Source: Stutzerimonas stutzeri
Lineage (GTDB): Bacteria; Pseudomonadota; Gammaproteobacteria; Pseudomonadales; Pseudomonadaceae
DNA: 64,000 bases
Assembly (NCBI RefSeq): GCF_015291885.1
Contig: NZ_CP036186.1
Location: 124,001-188,000, forward strand
Reading direction: 5' to 3'
Shown: piece by piece, positions 45,504 through 56,964 of the stretch
How positions within the stretch are numbered: position 1 is the stretch's first letter
How the letters are laid out: every line of letters starts with the position of its first letter
Program-made: the position numbers and the translations under genes
Notes under the pieces: generated by a model
What the model saw: only the letters and a program-made list of their open reading frames with translations
What the model was told of the DNA's origin: nothing
Databases searched by the model: none

Positions 45504-45596
45504 GGCATTGGCCCTTTCTGATGGATACCCCCGGCATGTTAAAGACAAATGCCTGACCGCGCAGCTTGGAATCGGACCGATAGCGCTTCCCTATAT

Positions 45597-46595
45597 CTAT
45601 GACGCAGCGGCTTCGGAAACCTGCTTTGGCTCCTCATCACGCTGCGCATAGCGCTGGGCGAGCACCGCGCAGACCATCAGCTGAATCTGGTGGAAGATCA
45701 TCAGCGGCAGGATGATCATCCCCACGGCACTGCTGGCGAAAAGCACCTGGGCCATAGGCACGCCGGTGGCCAGGCTCTTCTTCGAGCCGGCGAAGAGAAT
45801 GGTGATGCGGTCTTCGAGGTTGAAGCCCAGCCGGCTGGCAAGCCAGTGCGTCAGCCAGAGCACGAGTGCCAGCAGGGCACAGCAGACCAGCGTCAGTGCA
45901 ACCAGTCGCGACAGTGGGATGAGCTGCCACAGCCCCTCGACCACCGCGTCGCTGAAGGCGGTATAGACCACCAGCAGGATGGAACCTTGGTCGACGGATT
46001 TCAGCCAGCCCTTGTTGCGCGTCACCCAGGCGCCGATCCAGCGCCGCGCAAACTGCCCGGCGATGAAGGGCACCAGCAGTTGCAGCACGATCTTGCCGAT
46101 GGAATCCAGCGTCGATCCGGCTTCACCTTCCACACCCAGCAGCAACATCACCAGTACCGGCGTGAGGAAGATGCCGAGCAGGCTGGACGCCGCCGCACTG
46201 CAGATCGCAGCCGGGATGTTGCCACGCGCCAGCGAGGTGAAGGCGATGGCCGACTGCACAGTGGCGGGCAGGGCACAAAGGTAGAGAATGCCCAGGTAAA
46301 GCTCGTTACCCACCATGGGTGTCAGCAGCGGCTTGAGTGCCAGCCCCAGCAGCGGAAACATCACGAAGGTGCAGCCGAACACCAGCAGATGCAGGCGCCA
46401 GTGGCCGGCTCCGGTCAGGATGGCTTCGCGCGACAGCTTGGCGCCGTGCATGAAGAACAGCAGGGCGATGGCCAGCGTCGTGGCCCAGCCGAAGATCACC
46501 GCGCCCTGACCTTCGCAGGGCAGGAAAGTGGCAATGGCGATGACCGCCAGCAGGGCGAGAGTAAAGTTATCGAACAACAGGCGCAGATGGGCCAT
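45597..46595 (-). CDS. bile acid:sodium symporter family protein (SBF-like)
   Basis: The 332-residue membrane protein has about ten helices. Features include FFMHGAKLSREAILTGAGHW, LCALPATVQSAIAFTSLARG (the family ALPxTVQS motif) and AGSKKSLATGVPMAQVLFAS. These match the YfeH-like SBF-like branch, whose substrates are organic anions of unknown identity in bacteria. It is divergent from an AraC regulator 85 bases away that may control it. Confidence 0.9.
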   Translation of the reverse strand: MAHLRLLFDNFTLALLAVIAIATFLPCEGQGAVIFGWATTLAIALLFFMHGAKLSREAILTGAGHWRLHLLVFGCTFVMFPLLGLALKPLLTPMVGNELYLGILYLCALPATVQSAIAFTSLARGNIPAAICSAAASSLLGIFLTPVLVMLLLGVEGEAGSTLDSIGKIVLQLLVPFIAGQFARRWIGAWVTRNKGWLKSVDQGSILLVVYTAFSDAVVEGLWQLIPLSRLVALTLVCCALLALVLWLTHWLASRLGFNLEDRITILFAGSKKSLATGVPMAQVLFASSAVGMIILPLMIFHQIQLMVCAVLAQRYAQRDEEPKQVSEAAAS

Positions 46596-46679
46596 GGCGG
46601 GAAATCCTTGTACTTGCGGGCAACAGGCGGGGACCTTATCGTGACCAGCATCTTCCGACTAACGCCAAGCGGGCATGAA

Positions 46680-47495
46680 ATGTCGCCAACCGGACAAGAA
46701 GCTGCATTGCTTGCGCGCCTCAACGAGCTCCGGCAGCTGCCAAGGCCCGTCTATGGTCAGCTCGACTCGCCGCCCAATCTCAAGCTCGGCTACCGCCACA
46801 GTCATCCCTGGATACAGCTGTCCCACGCCGTGGAAGGTGTACTCGAGGTGCGTACCGACCGCGGGCGCTTCATCGCGCCGCCGCTGCGCGCCGTGTGGAT
46901 TCCCGCGGGAATTACCCATCAGGTGTTCTGCGCCCCGGATACCTGCATCCGCAGCCTGTACATCGACCGCAGCGTGGCTGGCGATGCACCCGAGCGCTGC
47001 CGCGTGCTGCAGGTCAGCCCGCTGCTGCGCGAACTGATCCAGCAATTCAGTACACTGCCCGAAGCCTACGCGGAGAGTGGCCCGGAAGGCCGCCTGGTGC
47101 AGGTGCTGCTGGATCAGCTTGGTAGCGCACCGGAGGTCGAACTGGTGCTGCCATTGCCGGCCGAGCCACGCCTGCGCCAGTTGTGCCGCAGGCTGCAGGC
47201 GCGTCCCGATTCACGCGAGCGACTGGTGGGCTGGAGCCAGACGCTGGGGCTTTCCGAACGCACCCTGAGCCGGCTGTTCATGCGCGAAACCGGGCTGACC
47301 TTCCGCGCCTGGCGGCAACGCCTGCGCCTGCTCAGCGCCTTGCCGGCATTGGAGCGCGGCGAGCGCGTTACTGACGTGGCGCTGGGCTGCGGTTACGAAT
47401 CACTTTCAGCTTTTATTGCGGCCTTCCGCGAACAGTTTGGCGCAACGCCGGGCGAGTTCTTCCGCTCGGGCTCGCCAGGCATGGACAATTCATAG
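46680..47495 (+). CDS. AraC family transcriptional regulator
   Basis: The 271-residue regulator has an N-terminal cupin-like sensor (LGYRHSHPWIQLSHAVEGVL, then LRAVWIPAGITHQVFCAPDT) and a C-terminal pair of helix-turn-helix motifs (QTLGLSERTLSRLFMRETGL and DVALGCGYESLSAFIAAFRE, ending FGATPGEFFR). ATG 46680 is the family-like start. It is divergent from the SBF transporter gene and is probably its regulator. Confidence 0.9.
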   Translation: MSPTGQEAALLARLNELRQLPRPVYGQLDSPPNLKLGYRHSHPWIQLSHAVEGVLEVRTDRGRFIAPPLRAVWIPAGITHQVFCAPDTCIRSLYIDRSVAGDAPERCRVLQVSPLLRELIQQFSTLPEAYAESGPEGRLVQVLLDQLGSAPEVELVLPLPAEPRLRQLCRRLQARPDSRERLVGWSQTLGLSERTLSRLFMRETGLTFRAWRQRLRLLSALPALERGERVTDVALGCGYESLSAFIAAFREQFGATPGEFFRSGSPGMDNS

Positions 47496-47541
47496 GGGCG
47501 GCCAAAGCGAACCACCATTCACCACCACGTCAGGAGACCCG

Positions 47542-48078
47542 ATGAGCATCCGTACCTACCAGAACCACACTCCAAGGCTCGGCCAGCGCGTATTCGTCGA
47601 TCCCAGCGCCGTTCTGATTGGAGATATCGAGATTGGCGAAGACAGCTCGGTCTGGCCGCTCACCGTGATCCGCGGCGACATGCACCGCATCCGCATCGGT
47701 GCGCGCAGCAGCATCCAGGATGGCAGCGTCCTGCACATTACCCACGCCGGCCCTTACAACCCCGATGGCTTTCCGCTGACCATCGGCGACGAAGTCACCG
47801 TCGGGCACAAGGTCACCCTGCACGGCTGCACCCTGGGCAGCCGTATTTTGGTCGGCATGGGCTCGATCGTGATGGATGGCGTGGTGGTCGAGGACGAGGT
47901 GATCATCGGCGCCGGCAGCCTAGTGCCGCCGGGCAAGACGTTGGAAAGCGGCTACCTCTACGTTGGCAGCCCGGTGAAGCAGGCGCGCCCGCTGACTGAC
48001 AAGGAGCGCAGCTTCTTCAGTTACACCGCCGGCAACTACGTGAAGCTCAAGGATCAGCACATCGCCGAGCGCGGCTGA
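47542..48078 (+). CDS. gamma carbonic anhydrase-like protein
   Basis: The 178-residue protein is a left-handed beta-helix of hexapeptide repeats (IGDIEIGEDSSVWPLTVIRG, DGSVLHIT, TVGHKVTLHGCTLGSRILVG, MGSIVMDGVVVEDEVIIGAG). Metal-ligand His occur in VLHITHAG and VGHKVTLHG, as in gamma-type carbonic anhydrases. It is a YrdA/PaaY-like homotrimer; whether it hydrates CO2 is not known. The ATG has AGGAG seven bases upstream. Confidence 0.9.
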   Translation: MSIRTYQNHTPRLGQRVFVDPSAVLIGDIEIGEDSSVWPLTVIRGDMHRIRIGARSSIQDGSVLHITHAGPYNPDGFPLTIGDEVTVGHKVTLHGCTLGSRILVGMGSIVMDGVVVEDEVIIGAGSLVPPGKTLESGYLYVGSPVKQARPLTDKERSFFSYTAGNYVKLKDQHIAERG

Positions 48079-48084
48079 TCCCGC

Positions 48085-48510
48085 TCACTGGGCGAACAGC
48101 TGGCCGATGTCCTTGAACGCCTTGAACTCCAGCGCGTTGCCGCAGGGGTCGAGCAGGAACATCGTGGCCTGCTCGCCGACCTGACCCTGGAAGCGCACAT
48201 AGGGCTCGATGACGAAACGCGTACTGCGCGCCTTCAGCCGTTCGGCCAGCACCTCCCAGGTCTCCCAGCCGAGCACCACGCCGAAATGCGGCACCGGCAC
48301 GTCATGGCCGTCCACCGGGTTGCTGTGTGCCGCTTCCTGATGCGCCATCTTCGGTGCTTCGTGGATCACCAGCTGATGGCCGAAGAAATCGAAATCCACC
48401 CAATGCTCGCTGCTGCGCCCCTCAGGGCAACCGAACAGCTCGCCATAGAAAGCGCGGGCTGCGGCGAGGTCGTATACGGGAATCGCGAGGTGGAAAGGCG
48501 ATAGCGTCAT
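48085..48510 (-). CDS. VOC family protein (glyoxalase fold)
   Basis: The 141-residue protein has two beta-alpha-beta-beta-beta modules: [20 protein letters not shown] with metal His, HQLVIHEAP, and then [20 protein letters not shown] and [18 protein letters not shown] with the metal Glu in EFK. Substrate unknown. ATG 48510 is the natural start ([12 protein letters not shown]). It converges with the carbonic anhydrase-like gene. Confidence 0.88.
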   Translation of the reverse strand: MTLSPFHLAIPVYDLAAARAFYGELFGCPEGRSSEHWVDFDFFGHQLVIHEAPKMAHQEAAHSNPVDGHDVPVPHFGVVLGWETWEVLAERLKARSTRFVIEPYVRFQGQVGEQATMFLLDPCGNALEFKAFKDIGQLFAQ

Positions 48511-48580
48511 GACTTGTACTCCGGGATGAAGGACGCATCGAGTGTAGAGCGTTTCCAAAGGCGCGGCCTGGTAGCGCCAT

Positions 48581-48836
48581 CGGTGGGCTGAAGCCCACCC
48601 TACAAGGCCGCTAACCCGCGAGGCTAGGCGATCCATCGGGACCCGTAGGGTGGGCTTTAGCCCACCAGGCATACCCCGAATCCCTCATCCCAGATCGGGC
48701 GCCACAGGCCCTTGTCGCGGGGGCATACTCTATTTTGTGATGCGCCATCGGTGGGCTGAAGCCCACCCTACAAGGCCGCTGACCCGCGAGGCTCTAGGCG
48801 ATGCATCGGGACCCGTAGGGTGGGCTTTAGCCCACC
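48581..48836. repeat. two direct copies of a REP pair (BIME) upstream of the RAYT stop
   Basis: Copies at 48581-48666 and 48749-48836 each contain GGTGGGCTGAAGCCCACC, a spacer (CAAGGCCGCTAACCCGCGAG or close to it), and the inverted GTAGGGTGGGCTTTAGCCCACC. The two copies and their flanks (GCGCCATCGGTG) are nearly identical, so the whole unit was duplicated once. They sit at the 3' side of the RAYT gene. Confidence 0.9.
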
Positions 48837-48851
48837 AGCACAGCACCAGTC

Positions 48852-49388
48852 TCAGTTTCGCTCGCCAGCAAGCATGCCCCGTCGATCTGTGTGGTCGCCT
48901 CCCCAGTCCACTGGCAACAGGCCCTCGCAAACGAAATGGTGAAAGCTAGAATGCGGCCATTGCGCCACGCTGGTGCAAAAGCCGTGTTTGACGGGGTTGT
49001 AGTGCAGGTAATCGACATGCCCTTGCAGGTCCACCTCGTCGCGGATCTGGTGCTCCCAATAACGCCTTTGCCAGATGCCTTTTTCGCGCTTGCGCGACTG
49101 GCTCGGCCGTGGAGTGCTGCTTGGCAATTGGCGGGAGAATTGGCTTTTGATCAGGCTCCAGCGCCCGGCGTAATCGATGTCGCCGTCCGGCAGTGTCCAG
49201 ATCGCATGCAAGTGGTCCGGAAGCACGCAAATGGCGACGGTACGAAACGGCCGTCGCACCTGCGCCTCGCGATAAACAGCGCGCAATCGGTCGATCTCAT
49301 CGACCAGCAGGCTCGAGCGCCTATCGGCCAACGTCACGGTAAAAAACCAGGTACCACCTGCCGCCCGGCTGCGTCGATAGTTGGGCAT
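48852..49388 (-). CDS. REP-associated tyrosine transposase (RAYT)
   Basis: The 178-residue Y1 transposase has the HUH motif in VLPDHLHAIWTL (His-hydrophobic-His), and the catalytic Tyr is in GHVDYLHYNPVKHGFCTSVA. Other family text is YRRSRAAGGTWFFTVTLADR and IWQRRYWEHQIRDEVD. The ATG 49388 (MPNYRRSR) is preferred over 49418. It is flanked by REP pairs of one family on both sides, forming a REPtron-like unit. Such enzymes cut and rejoin single-stranded REP DNA. Confidence 0.93.
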   Translation of the reverse strand: MPNYRRSRAAGGTWFFTVTLADRRSSLLVDEIDRLRAVYREAQVRRPFRTVAICVLPDHLHAIWTLPDGDIDYAGRWSLIKSQFSRQLPSSTPRPSQSRKREKGIWQRRYWEHQIRDEVDLQGHVDYLHYNPVKHGFCTSVAQWPHSSFHHFVCEGLLPVDWGGDHTDRRGMLAGERN

Positions 49389-49484
49389 AAGGCCTCCTTG
49401 CCTTGTTGTAACGGTCACATACGAAACCGTACCGAATTGCGCTTACGTGGTAAGTGGCGGATTTCACCTGTTGCGAGTTTTTAG

Positions 49485-49544
49485 CGGTGGGCTGAAGCCC
49501 ACCCTACAGTGCTGCGCCGACCGTAGGGTGGGCTTTAGCCCACC
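49485..49544. repeat. REP pair on the 5' side of the RAYT gene
   Basis: The units CGGTGGGCTGAAGCCCACC and CCGTAGGGTGGGCTTTAGCCC are in opposite orientation with a 12-16 base spacer, matching the copies at 39461 and 48581. Together with the 3' copies they bracket the RAYT gene at 48852-49388. Confidence 0.88.
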
Positions 49545-49576
49545 ATTAATGCCGGTCACCGCGGGTTGGCTTGCCT

Positions 49577-51241
<1,665 letters not shown>

Positions 51242-51489
51242 CGGTCAGTCCTGTGCGAGAAGGCGGTACGCCGGCCCAGCCGGGCGCGGCGCGAAGCGAA
51301 TGAAACGCCAGTCGGCGCCATTTATCCAGAGCTTCGACCGCTTCAGCGGCGGCGGTTCCATGGATGGCTTTTTCTACCCTGCGACGTTTTACCCTAGGGC
51401 ACTCGTCGCCGCGCCGGAACCTCCTCTTCGCCACCCTTTCCACTGCTTAGCGGCCCGCGTCCGCGAGCCCCTCACCAGGAGGTTGACAC

Positions 51490-51681
51490 ATGAACGTCGA
51501 CGAACGAATTCGCCAGCGCGCGTATGAGATCTGGGAAGCAGAAGGCCACCCGGAAGGGCGGGAAGCTGAGCACTGGCAACAGGCCCGAGACGAAATGGAA
51601 CCCTCCGACAAGGAAGGCGATGCCCAGGCCGGCAGCGTAGAAAGCAGCGTGGCCATGCCCAAGTCGGACAGCACGCATTAA
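51490..51681 (+). CDS. DUF2934 domain-containing protein
   Basis: The 63-residue protein starts MNVDERIRQRAYEIWEAEGH, then PEGREAEHWQQARDEME, the DUF2934 signature. GAGG lies nine bases upstream of the ATG. Family members are small and of unknown function, and often lie near carbohydrate storage genes; here pgm is the next gene, divergently placed. Confidence 0.88.
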   Translation: MNVDERIRQRAYEIWEAEGHPEGREAEHWQQARDEMEPSDKEGDAQAGSVESSVAMPKSDSTH

Positions 51682-51866
51682 AAGTTACAGGCAGGGCGAC
51701 GAAGGCGCATGACGCGTCGTCCCGCCCGAATCTGCTGCCACGTTCTCACCCTTCCTATTCCCTTGCCGGGCGCACTGGAGCCCGCCAGTGCTCGCTGTTA
51801 GAGTGCCGCCGCTTGCCAACCACCGGCTGACAGGACGTCTGCCCAGCCGCCGCACAGGATGCTTCA

Positions 51867-53342
51867 ATGAAAAAGCTCGCACTCGCCGTTGCCGTACCTC
51901 TGGCCATTTTCGGGGCCGCCACCTTCTACACCAGCACCCAGGTCGAATCGACCGCCCGCGATGCCGTCGACCAGGCCAACCTCAAACTGCGCGAGATGGG
52001 CATCGGCGCGGGTGCCGACACCAGCATCACGCTGCTCAGCTTCGAGCGCGGCCTGCTGTCCAGCGCTGCGCGCTACCAGGTCGACATCAACGTGCCGGAT
52101 GACGAAGGCAACGACCGCCAGTACACGCTGCTGTTTAACGATCACCTCGAACATGGCCCGTTTCCCATTTCGCGCCTGGCTCGCGGCCAACTGATGCCGG
52201 TCGCCGCGCAGAGCCGCTTCGAGCTTGAACGCACACCGCTGACGCAGAAGCTGTTCGATGCCGCCGCTGGTGAGACGCCGCTGGTGGGTGACGTCACCAT
52301 TGGCTACGACGGCGGCCAGTCCGGCGACGTGCGTACGGCAGCGTTCAACATCGAGGATGAAGACGGCACAGTCCGCATCGCGGCCGGCGCGGTCAACTTC
52401 GAGGCGGATAAGGATGCCACTGCCGTACGCATGGACGGCCAGGTGCCGGAAATTGATTTCGACCTGCAACGCGACGGCAGGCCAGTGCGCACGAAACTGA
52501 GCGGCATCGGCCTGACCGCCGACAAGCATGACTATGCCAATGGCATCGGCTTTGGGCCCTCCGCACTCACCCTCGAACGTATGGAAATTCGCATTGGCGA
52601 CGATCCGGCCGTGGTCATCCAGAACGCCTCCGTCGACGAAGTGCTGAGCCGCGGCAGCCGTGGTCTTGACCAGTCCATCGCCTACCGCATCGGCGAGGTC
52701 AGCGCCAAAGGCCAGACGTTCCGCAACCTTGCCCTCGCTTTCAGCCTGCGCAACCTCGAGGAAAGCAGCCTCAACGCGCTGGTCGCGAGCTACAAGGAAA
52801 TCCTCGACAGCAGCGCCACCCCGCAGGAATCCTTCGCCGGCATGACCGACGCCCAGCAGCAGGAACTGCAGGCGCATGCCTTGGCGCTGCTCGAACACAA
52901 ACCCACCCTGGCCCTCGATGAGTTCGGCTTCGAAACCGCCCACGGCGTCGCCAGCCTGTCCGTCGTGCTCGACCTGCAGTCCCCGAGCGCAGAGGCTTTC
53001 ACTCCGGATGCGATGATCACCAGCATGCTCGCTTCGCTCAAAGCCGAAGCCGCTGTCGACAAGGGCCTGGTGCGTGACATTGCCGGGCTGGTTGCGCAGA
53101 ACGACTTGCGCGACGGTCAGCTCGACCCGGCGGCACTGCAGCAGGAAACCGAAGCCGCCACCGAGCTGTTCAGCGGCATGGCGCTGAACACCGGTTGGTC
53201 CCGCCTGAAAGGTGAGCGACTGGTCAGCTCGCTGCATTACGCCGACAACCGGGTGACCTTCAACGGCCGCGAAATGAGCGTGCAGGAGTTCGTCGGCTTC
53301 GCCTTCGGCTCGGTGCAGAACGTCGGTCTGCTCGGGCAGTAA
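51867..53342 (+). CDS. YdgA family protein (DUF945)
   Basis: The 491-residue protein has an N-terminal signal anchor (MKKLALAVAVPLAIFGAATF) and the DUF945 layout: LLSFERGLLSSAARYQVDIN, then NDHLEHGPFPISRLARGQLM and later repeats of beta-rich segments (LERMEIRIGDDPAVVIQNAS). Such proteins are periplasmic and of unclear function. No operon partner is seen. Confidence 0.85.
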   Translation: MKKLALAVAVPLAIFGAATFYTSTQVESTARDAVDQANLKLREMGIGAGADTSITLLSFERGLLSSAARYQVDINVPDDEGNDRQYTLLFNDHLEHGPFPISRLARGQLMPVAAQSRFELERTPLTQKLFDAAAGETPLVGDVTIGYDGGQSGDVRTAAFNIEDEDGTVRIAAGAVNFEADKDATAVRMDGQVPEIDFDLQRDGRPVRTKLSGIGLTADKHDYANGIGFGPSALTLERMEIRIGDDPAVVIQNASVDEVLSRGSRGLDQSIAYRIGEVSAKGQTFRNLALAFSLRNLEESSLNALVASYKEILDSSATPQESFAGMTDAQQQELQAHALALLEHKPTLALDEFGFETAHGVASLSVVLDLQSPSAEAFTPDAMITSMLASLKAEAAVDKGLVRDIAGLVAQNDLRDGQLDPAALQQETEAATELFSGMALNTGWSRLKGERLVSSLHYADNRVTFNGREMSVQEFVGFAFGSVQNVGLLGQ

Positions 53343-53385
53343 GCGCCCAGCCTGCGGATGCGTTCGCAGTGACAGAAAACTCCGC

Positions 53386-53418
53386 GGCCCTGTTCAGCAC
53401 CTTGCTGGGCAGGGCCGT
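53386..53418. terminator. strong hairpin after the DUF945 gene
   Basis: The stem CGGCCCTG/CAGGGCCG with an inner CAGCA/TGCTG stem lies 44 bases after the stop. The T tract is weak (TGTCGC). It may stop transcription or protect the 3' end. Confidence 0.5.
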
Positions 53419-53797
53419 GTCGCTTTAGGGCATTTGCGCCGTTCCGATCACCCGTCACCTCCCCGACACCTCCCTGCCCTCGCCCTGCCCCGAGCCGGCT
53501 GCGCAACCGCTGACCTGATCTCCCTGCGGCCGCAACCTGCATCTACCCGCGCCCGCACGCCTGGGCGGATCGCCCATCGCCTCACGCTATTCCGATATTC
53601 TCCTGCGCTCCGTCCGGTTGCTGGAACCATCGTCGCCCTTGCCGCCTCTGCTGAATATGACCAATGCGCAAGGCCGAGTCGGGACATAGCCGATTCCGCT
53701 CTGACGCACCGAGAGAACGCACGCCCATTCACACTATTAAACCTCTGGCAGATGGAAGCGCCCGGCCGAGGTTTCATTCAAGGGTTTCGCTAGTCCG
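53419..53797. other. 380-base region upstream of a hybrid kinase, no gene seen
   Basis: Frames here are short and have no family-like text. It should hold the promoter of the kinase gene, but I see no clear -35/-10 pair or operator. Confidence 0.4.
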
Positions 53798-55840
53798 ATG
53801 ACGCAGACGCTCAACTATCAGGCGATATTCGAAGCCGTCCCCAACCTGCATCTGATCCTCGCGCCTGATCAGGATTTCACCATCCTCGCTGCAAGCGACG
53901 CGCAACTGCGCGCCACCCACACGCGCAGGGAAGAAAGCGTGGGCCGGCCGGTATTCGACGTGTTCCGCAAGAATCCGGACGATCCAACCGAGTTCGGCAC
54001 CGGTGTACTGCGCGACTCGCTTGAGCGTGTGCTGCGCAGCCGCGCGCCGGATCGCATGGCGATCACCCGCTACGACATCCCCCGGCCCGCAGCGCTGGGC
54101 GGCGGTTTCGAGCTGCGCTACTGGCGGCCGCTGAATGTTCCGGTGCTCGATCAGCGGGGTGAGGTGCTCTACATCATCCACCAGGTCGAAGACGTGACCG
54201 AGGAGGTCCAGCGGGAGCACAGCGACAGTCTCAGCCACTTCGAGGAGCGTTTTCGCGCTGCGTTGCTCGCTTCCGGCATCGGCACCTTCACCTGGTTTCT
54301 CAGTGATGGCAGCCTCAGCCTGGACAGCTCGCTGGAGCAGATCTTCCATCTGCCACTTGGGCAGCAGGTCACCAGCGTCGATGGCTTCGTCCAGCAGGTC
54401 CATCCCGATGACCGTGCACATGTGCGCCTGGCCTTCGACCATTACGCCAAGGGCGATGACTTCACCGCGGAGTTTCGCCTGGTGAATGCCGGTGCGGAAT
54501 GCTGGCTGGCCTGCAAGGCCAAGGCCTTTCGCGATGCCAACGGCACGCTCGCCTATGTCGCCGGCGCCTGCACCGACATCAGTGCACGCAGGTATGCCGA
54601 AGACGCGCTGCGCGTCAGCGAGAACAGCCTGCGCCAGCTCAACGAGACCCTCGAGGCGCGGGTGGCCACCGAGGTCACCGAGCGCAGCCGCGCCGAAGAA
54701 GCCCTGCGCCAGGCGCAGAAGATGGAGGCCGTCGGCCAGCTCACCGGCGGTATCGCCCACGACTTCAACAACCTGCTGACCGGCATCATCGGCAGCCTCG
54801 ACCTGATGCAGCGACGCCATCAGCGCAACGAGCCGCTGGAGCTGGAGCGCTATATCGGCGCCGCCGTGACGTCCGCCCAGCGCGCCGCCGCGCTGACCCA
54901 GCGGCTGCTGGCCTTCTCGCGGCAGCAGGCGCTCGACCTCAGGGCGGTCGACGTCAACCAGCTGGTGGCCTCGCTGGAGGATCTGCTGCATCGCACTACG
55001 GGTGAAAACATCACCATCGAGACGCGCCTCAGCGGCGGGTTGCTGCCGGCCTGCATGGATGTGAATCAGCTCGAGACCGCGCTGATCAACCTCGTCATCA
55101 ATGCGCGAGATGCCATGCCCTACGGCGGCCGGATCACACTTTCGACCGCCAGCTTCACCATGGGCAAGTCACCCGATTCAAATAAAAGCGGCATGGCCGC
55201 GGGTGAGTATGTGCTGCTCAGCGTCGTCGACACCGGCACCGGCATGGCGCCGAATGTCATGGCGCGAGCCTTCGAGCCGTTCTTCACCACCAAGCCGATC
55301 GGCCAGGGCACCGGACTGGGGCTGTCGATGGTCTATGGCTACATCAAGCAGTCCAAGGGCTACATCCAGATCGAATCCGAGCCGGATATCGGCACGCGGG
55401 TGCACCTCTACCTGCCGGTGCATCAGGGCGAAGTCACCGCCCTCGCCCACGAACCCGAACGCACGCCCACAGGCGCCGGCGAAACCATCCTGGTGGTCGA
55501 GGATGAGCCGGTGGTACGCGCGCTGGTGGTCGAAGTGCTGAACGAGCTGGGCTATGAAACGCTGGAAGCCGGCGAAGCCAGCGAAGCGCTCCGTATCACC
55601 GAGAGCGGGCAGCGCATCGACCTGCTGATCTCCGACGTCGGCCTGCCCGGCATGAACGGCCGGCAACTGGCCGACATCGCCCGCCAGCAACGCCCCGGCC
55701 TGAAAGTGCTGTTCGCCACCGGCTATGCCGAGAGCTTCGCCGCCAACGATTTTCTCGGCCCGGACATGGCGGTGATCACCAAGCCCTTCGCCATCGATGT
55801 CTTCGCCACCAAGGTCGGCGAGATTCTCGGCAACGGCTGA
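53798..55840 (+). CDS. hybrid sensor histidine kinase (PAS-PAS-HK-REC)
   Basis: The 680-residue soluble kinase has two PAS domains (about 10-130: [20 protein letters not shown]; and about 150-265: [20 protein letters not shown]). A HisKA domain follows, [20 protein letters not shown], then an ATPase domain with [20 protein letters not shown] and [20 protein letters not shown], and a C-terminal receiver with Asp in [20 protein letters not shown]. No transmembrane segment is present, so it senses a cytoplasmic signal. It shares its plan with the kinase at 16843-19208, minus the N-terminal receiver. Confidence 0.93.
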   Translation: MTQTLNYQAIFEAVPNLHLILAPDQDFTILAASDAQLRATHTRREESVGRPVFDVFRKNPDDPTEFGTGVLRDSLERVLRSRAPDRMAITRYDIPRPAALGGGFELRYWRPLNVPVLDQRGEVLYIIHQVEDVTEEVQREHSDSLSHFEERFRAALLASGIGTFTWFLSDGSLSLDSSLEQIFHLPLGQQVTSVDGFVQQVHPDDRAHVRLAFDHYAKGDDFTAEFRLVNAGAECWLACKAKAFRDANGTLAYVAGACTDISARRYAEDALRVSENSLRQLNETLEARVATEVTERSRAEEALRQAQKMEAVGQLTGGIAHDFNNLLTGIIGSLDLMQRRHQRNEPLELERYIGAAVTSAQRAAALTQRLLAFSRQQALDLRAVDVNQLVASLEDLLHRTTGENITIETRLSGGLLPACMDVNQLETALINLVINARDAMPYGGRITLSTASFTMGKSPDSNKSGMAAGEYVLLSVVDTGTGMAPNVMARAFEPFFTTKPIGQGTGLGLSMVYGYIKQSKGYIQIESEPDIGTRVHLYLPVHQGEVTALAHEPERTPTGAGETILVVEDEPVVRALVVEVLNELGYETLEAGEASEALRITESGQRIDLLISDVGLPGMNGRQLADIARQQRPGLKVLFATGYAESFAANDFLGPDMAVITKPFAIDVFATKVGEILGNG

Positions 55841-55851
55841 GGCATGGCCGG

Positions 55852-56739
55852 CTACGCGCCCAGGCGCTCGCTGAGAAAGTCGATAAAGCAGGCGATACGC
55901 GAGGCCAGCGCCGTGTTGCGGTAATACACCGCGTTGATTGGCTGGCGCACGTCGACGCGCTGAGCGGCCAGCACCTCCATCAGATCGCCGCGCTGGCGAT
56001 CCCTGTCAGTCATGAAATCGGACAGGCACACCAGCCCCTCGCCGGCCAGCGCCAGCTCACGCACCGTATCACCGCTGGAGGCACGCAGCGCCGGGGTGAT
56101 CCGCCAGCTTTCACCGAGCGCGTGGCGCAGCGGCCAGTCGTTGAGCCGGTCCGGTTCGGTAAAGCCGATCAGGCTGTGATCCGCCAGGTCCTCGACCTGC
56201 AGCGGCACGCCATGCGGCTGCAGATAGGCCGGGCTCGCCAGCACCCGGCGCATGGTGTGACACAGCGGCCGCGCATGCAGGCTGGAATCCGGCAGCGGGC
56301 CGATACGGATGGCCAGATCGATGCGCCGCTCCAGCAGGTCGATGATGCGGTCGTCGCTGTGCAGCTCCAGCTCGATCAGCGGATAGCGTGCCCGAAAGTC
56401 ACCAATCAGCGGCGCGAGCACATGCAGCATGAACGGCGACGCGGTATTGACTCGCAAGCGCCCGGCCGGCGCCTGCCGCCGCAGCGCCATCTGCTCCTCG
56501 GCCTCCTCCACGCTGGCCAGAATGCGCCGCGCCTGCGCCAGGAACACCTCGCCCTCCTCGGTCAGCTCGAGGCGCCGTGTGGTGCGGCGCAAAAGCGTCA
56601 CCGCCAGCTTGTCCTCCAGCCGACTCAACGCCCGGCTGACGCCCGAAGCGGTCTGGTCCAGCTGCACGGCCGCGGCGCTGATCGAGCCGCTGTCGACCAC
56701 GCTGACAAAGGCGAGCATTTCGTCGAGGTTGGTTTTCAT
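55852..56739 (-). CDS. LysR family transcriptional regulator
   Basis: The 295-residue regulator has the N-terminal helix-turn-helix (FVSVVDSGSISAAAVQLDQT, then ASGVSRALSRLEDKLAVTLL) and a substrate-binding domain (GRLRVNTASPFMLHVLAPLI). It belongs to the large group that control neighbouring genes; the DUF421 gene lies downstream in the same direction of reading only across a repeat, so the target is unknown. Confidence 0.92.
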   Translation of the reverse strand: MKTNLDEMLAFVSVVDSGSISAAAVQLDQTASGVSRALSRLEDKLAVTLLRRTTRRLELTEEGEVFLAQARRILASVEEAEEQMALRRQAPAGRLRVNTASPFMLHVLAPLIGDFRARYPLIELELHSDDRIIDLLERRIDLAIRIGPLPDSSLHARPLCHTMRRVLASPAYLQPHGVPLQVEDLADHSLIGFTEPDRLNDWPLRHALGESWRITPALRASSGDTVRELALAGEGLVCLSDFMTDRDRQRGDLMEVLAAQRVDVRQPINAVYYRNTALASRIACFIDFLSERLGA

Positions 56740-56964
56740 TATTGAATCGCATCAAAGGTGGGTGCGCGCCCACGAAAGCAGGTGCACGCCGGACCGGTGG
56801 GAGGCGCGCCCTCGCGGCGATTGCAGGCCGCAGGCCTGCCCGAATCAGCCGCGCTGCTCTTCGGCGGATACGGTGGTGTTGCGCATGAGTCTGGCGGGGA
56901 AGCCGCAAATCATCAACCGGACGCGCACAGCCGCGCTGCCAACCGGCGACGCTGCGCGGCACGC
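56740..56964. repeat. intergenic DNA with a GTGGGAGGCGCGCCCTCGCGGCG repeat
   Basis: The motif GTGGGAGGCGCGCCCTCGCG at 56799-56818 and its flanks (GCAGGCCGCAGGCCTGCC) match copies near 30050 and 42070/42320. No gene is supported here; longer frames are antisense-like. Confidence 0.5.

Noticed and set aside
45690..47495. 601-codon plus-strand frame over the SBF transporter
   Set aside because: The first 330 codons are antisense to the transporter and Gln/His-rich as expected for a shadow; the AraC gene starts at 46680.
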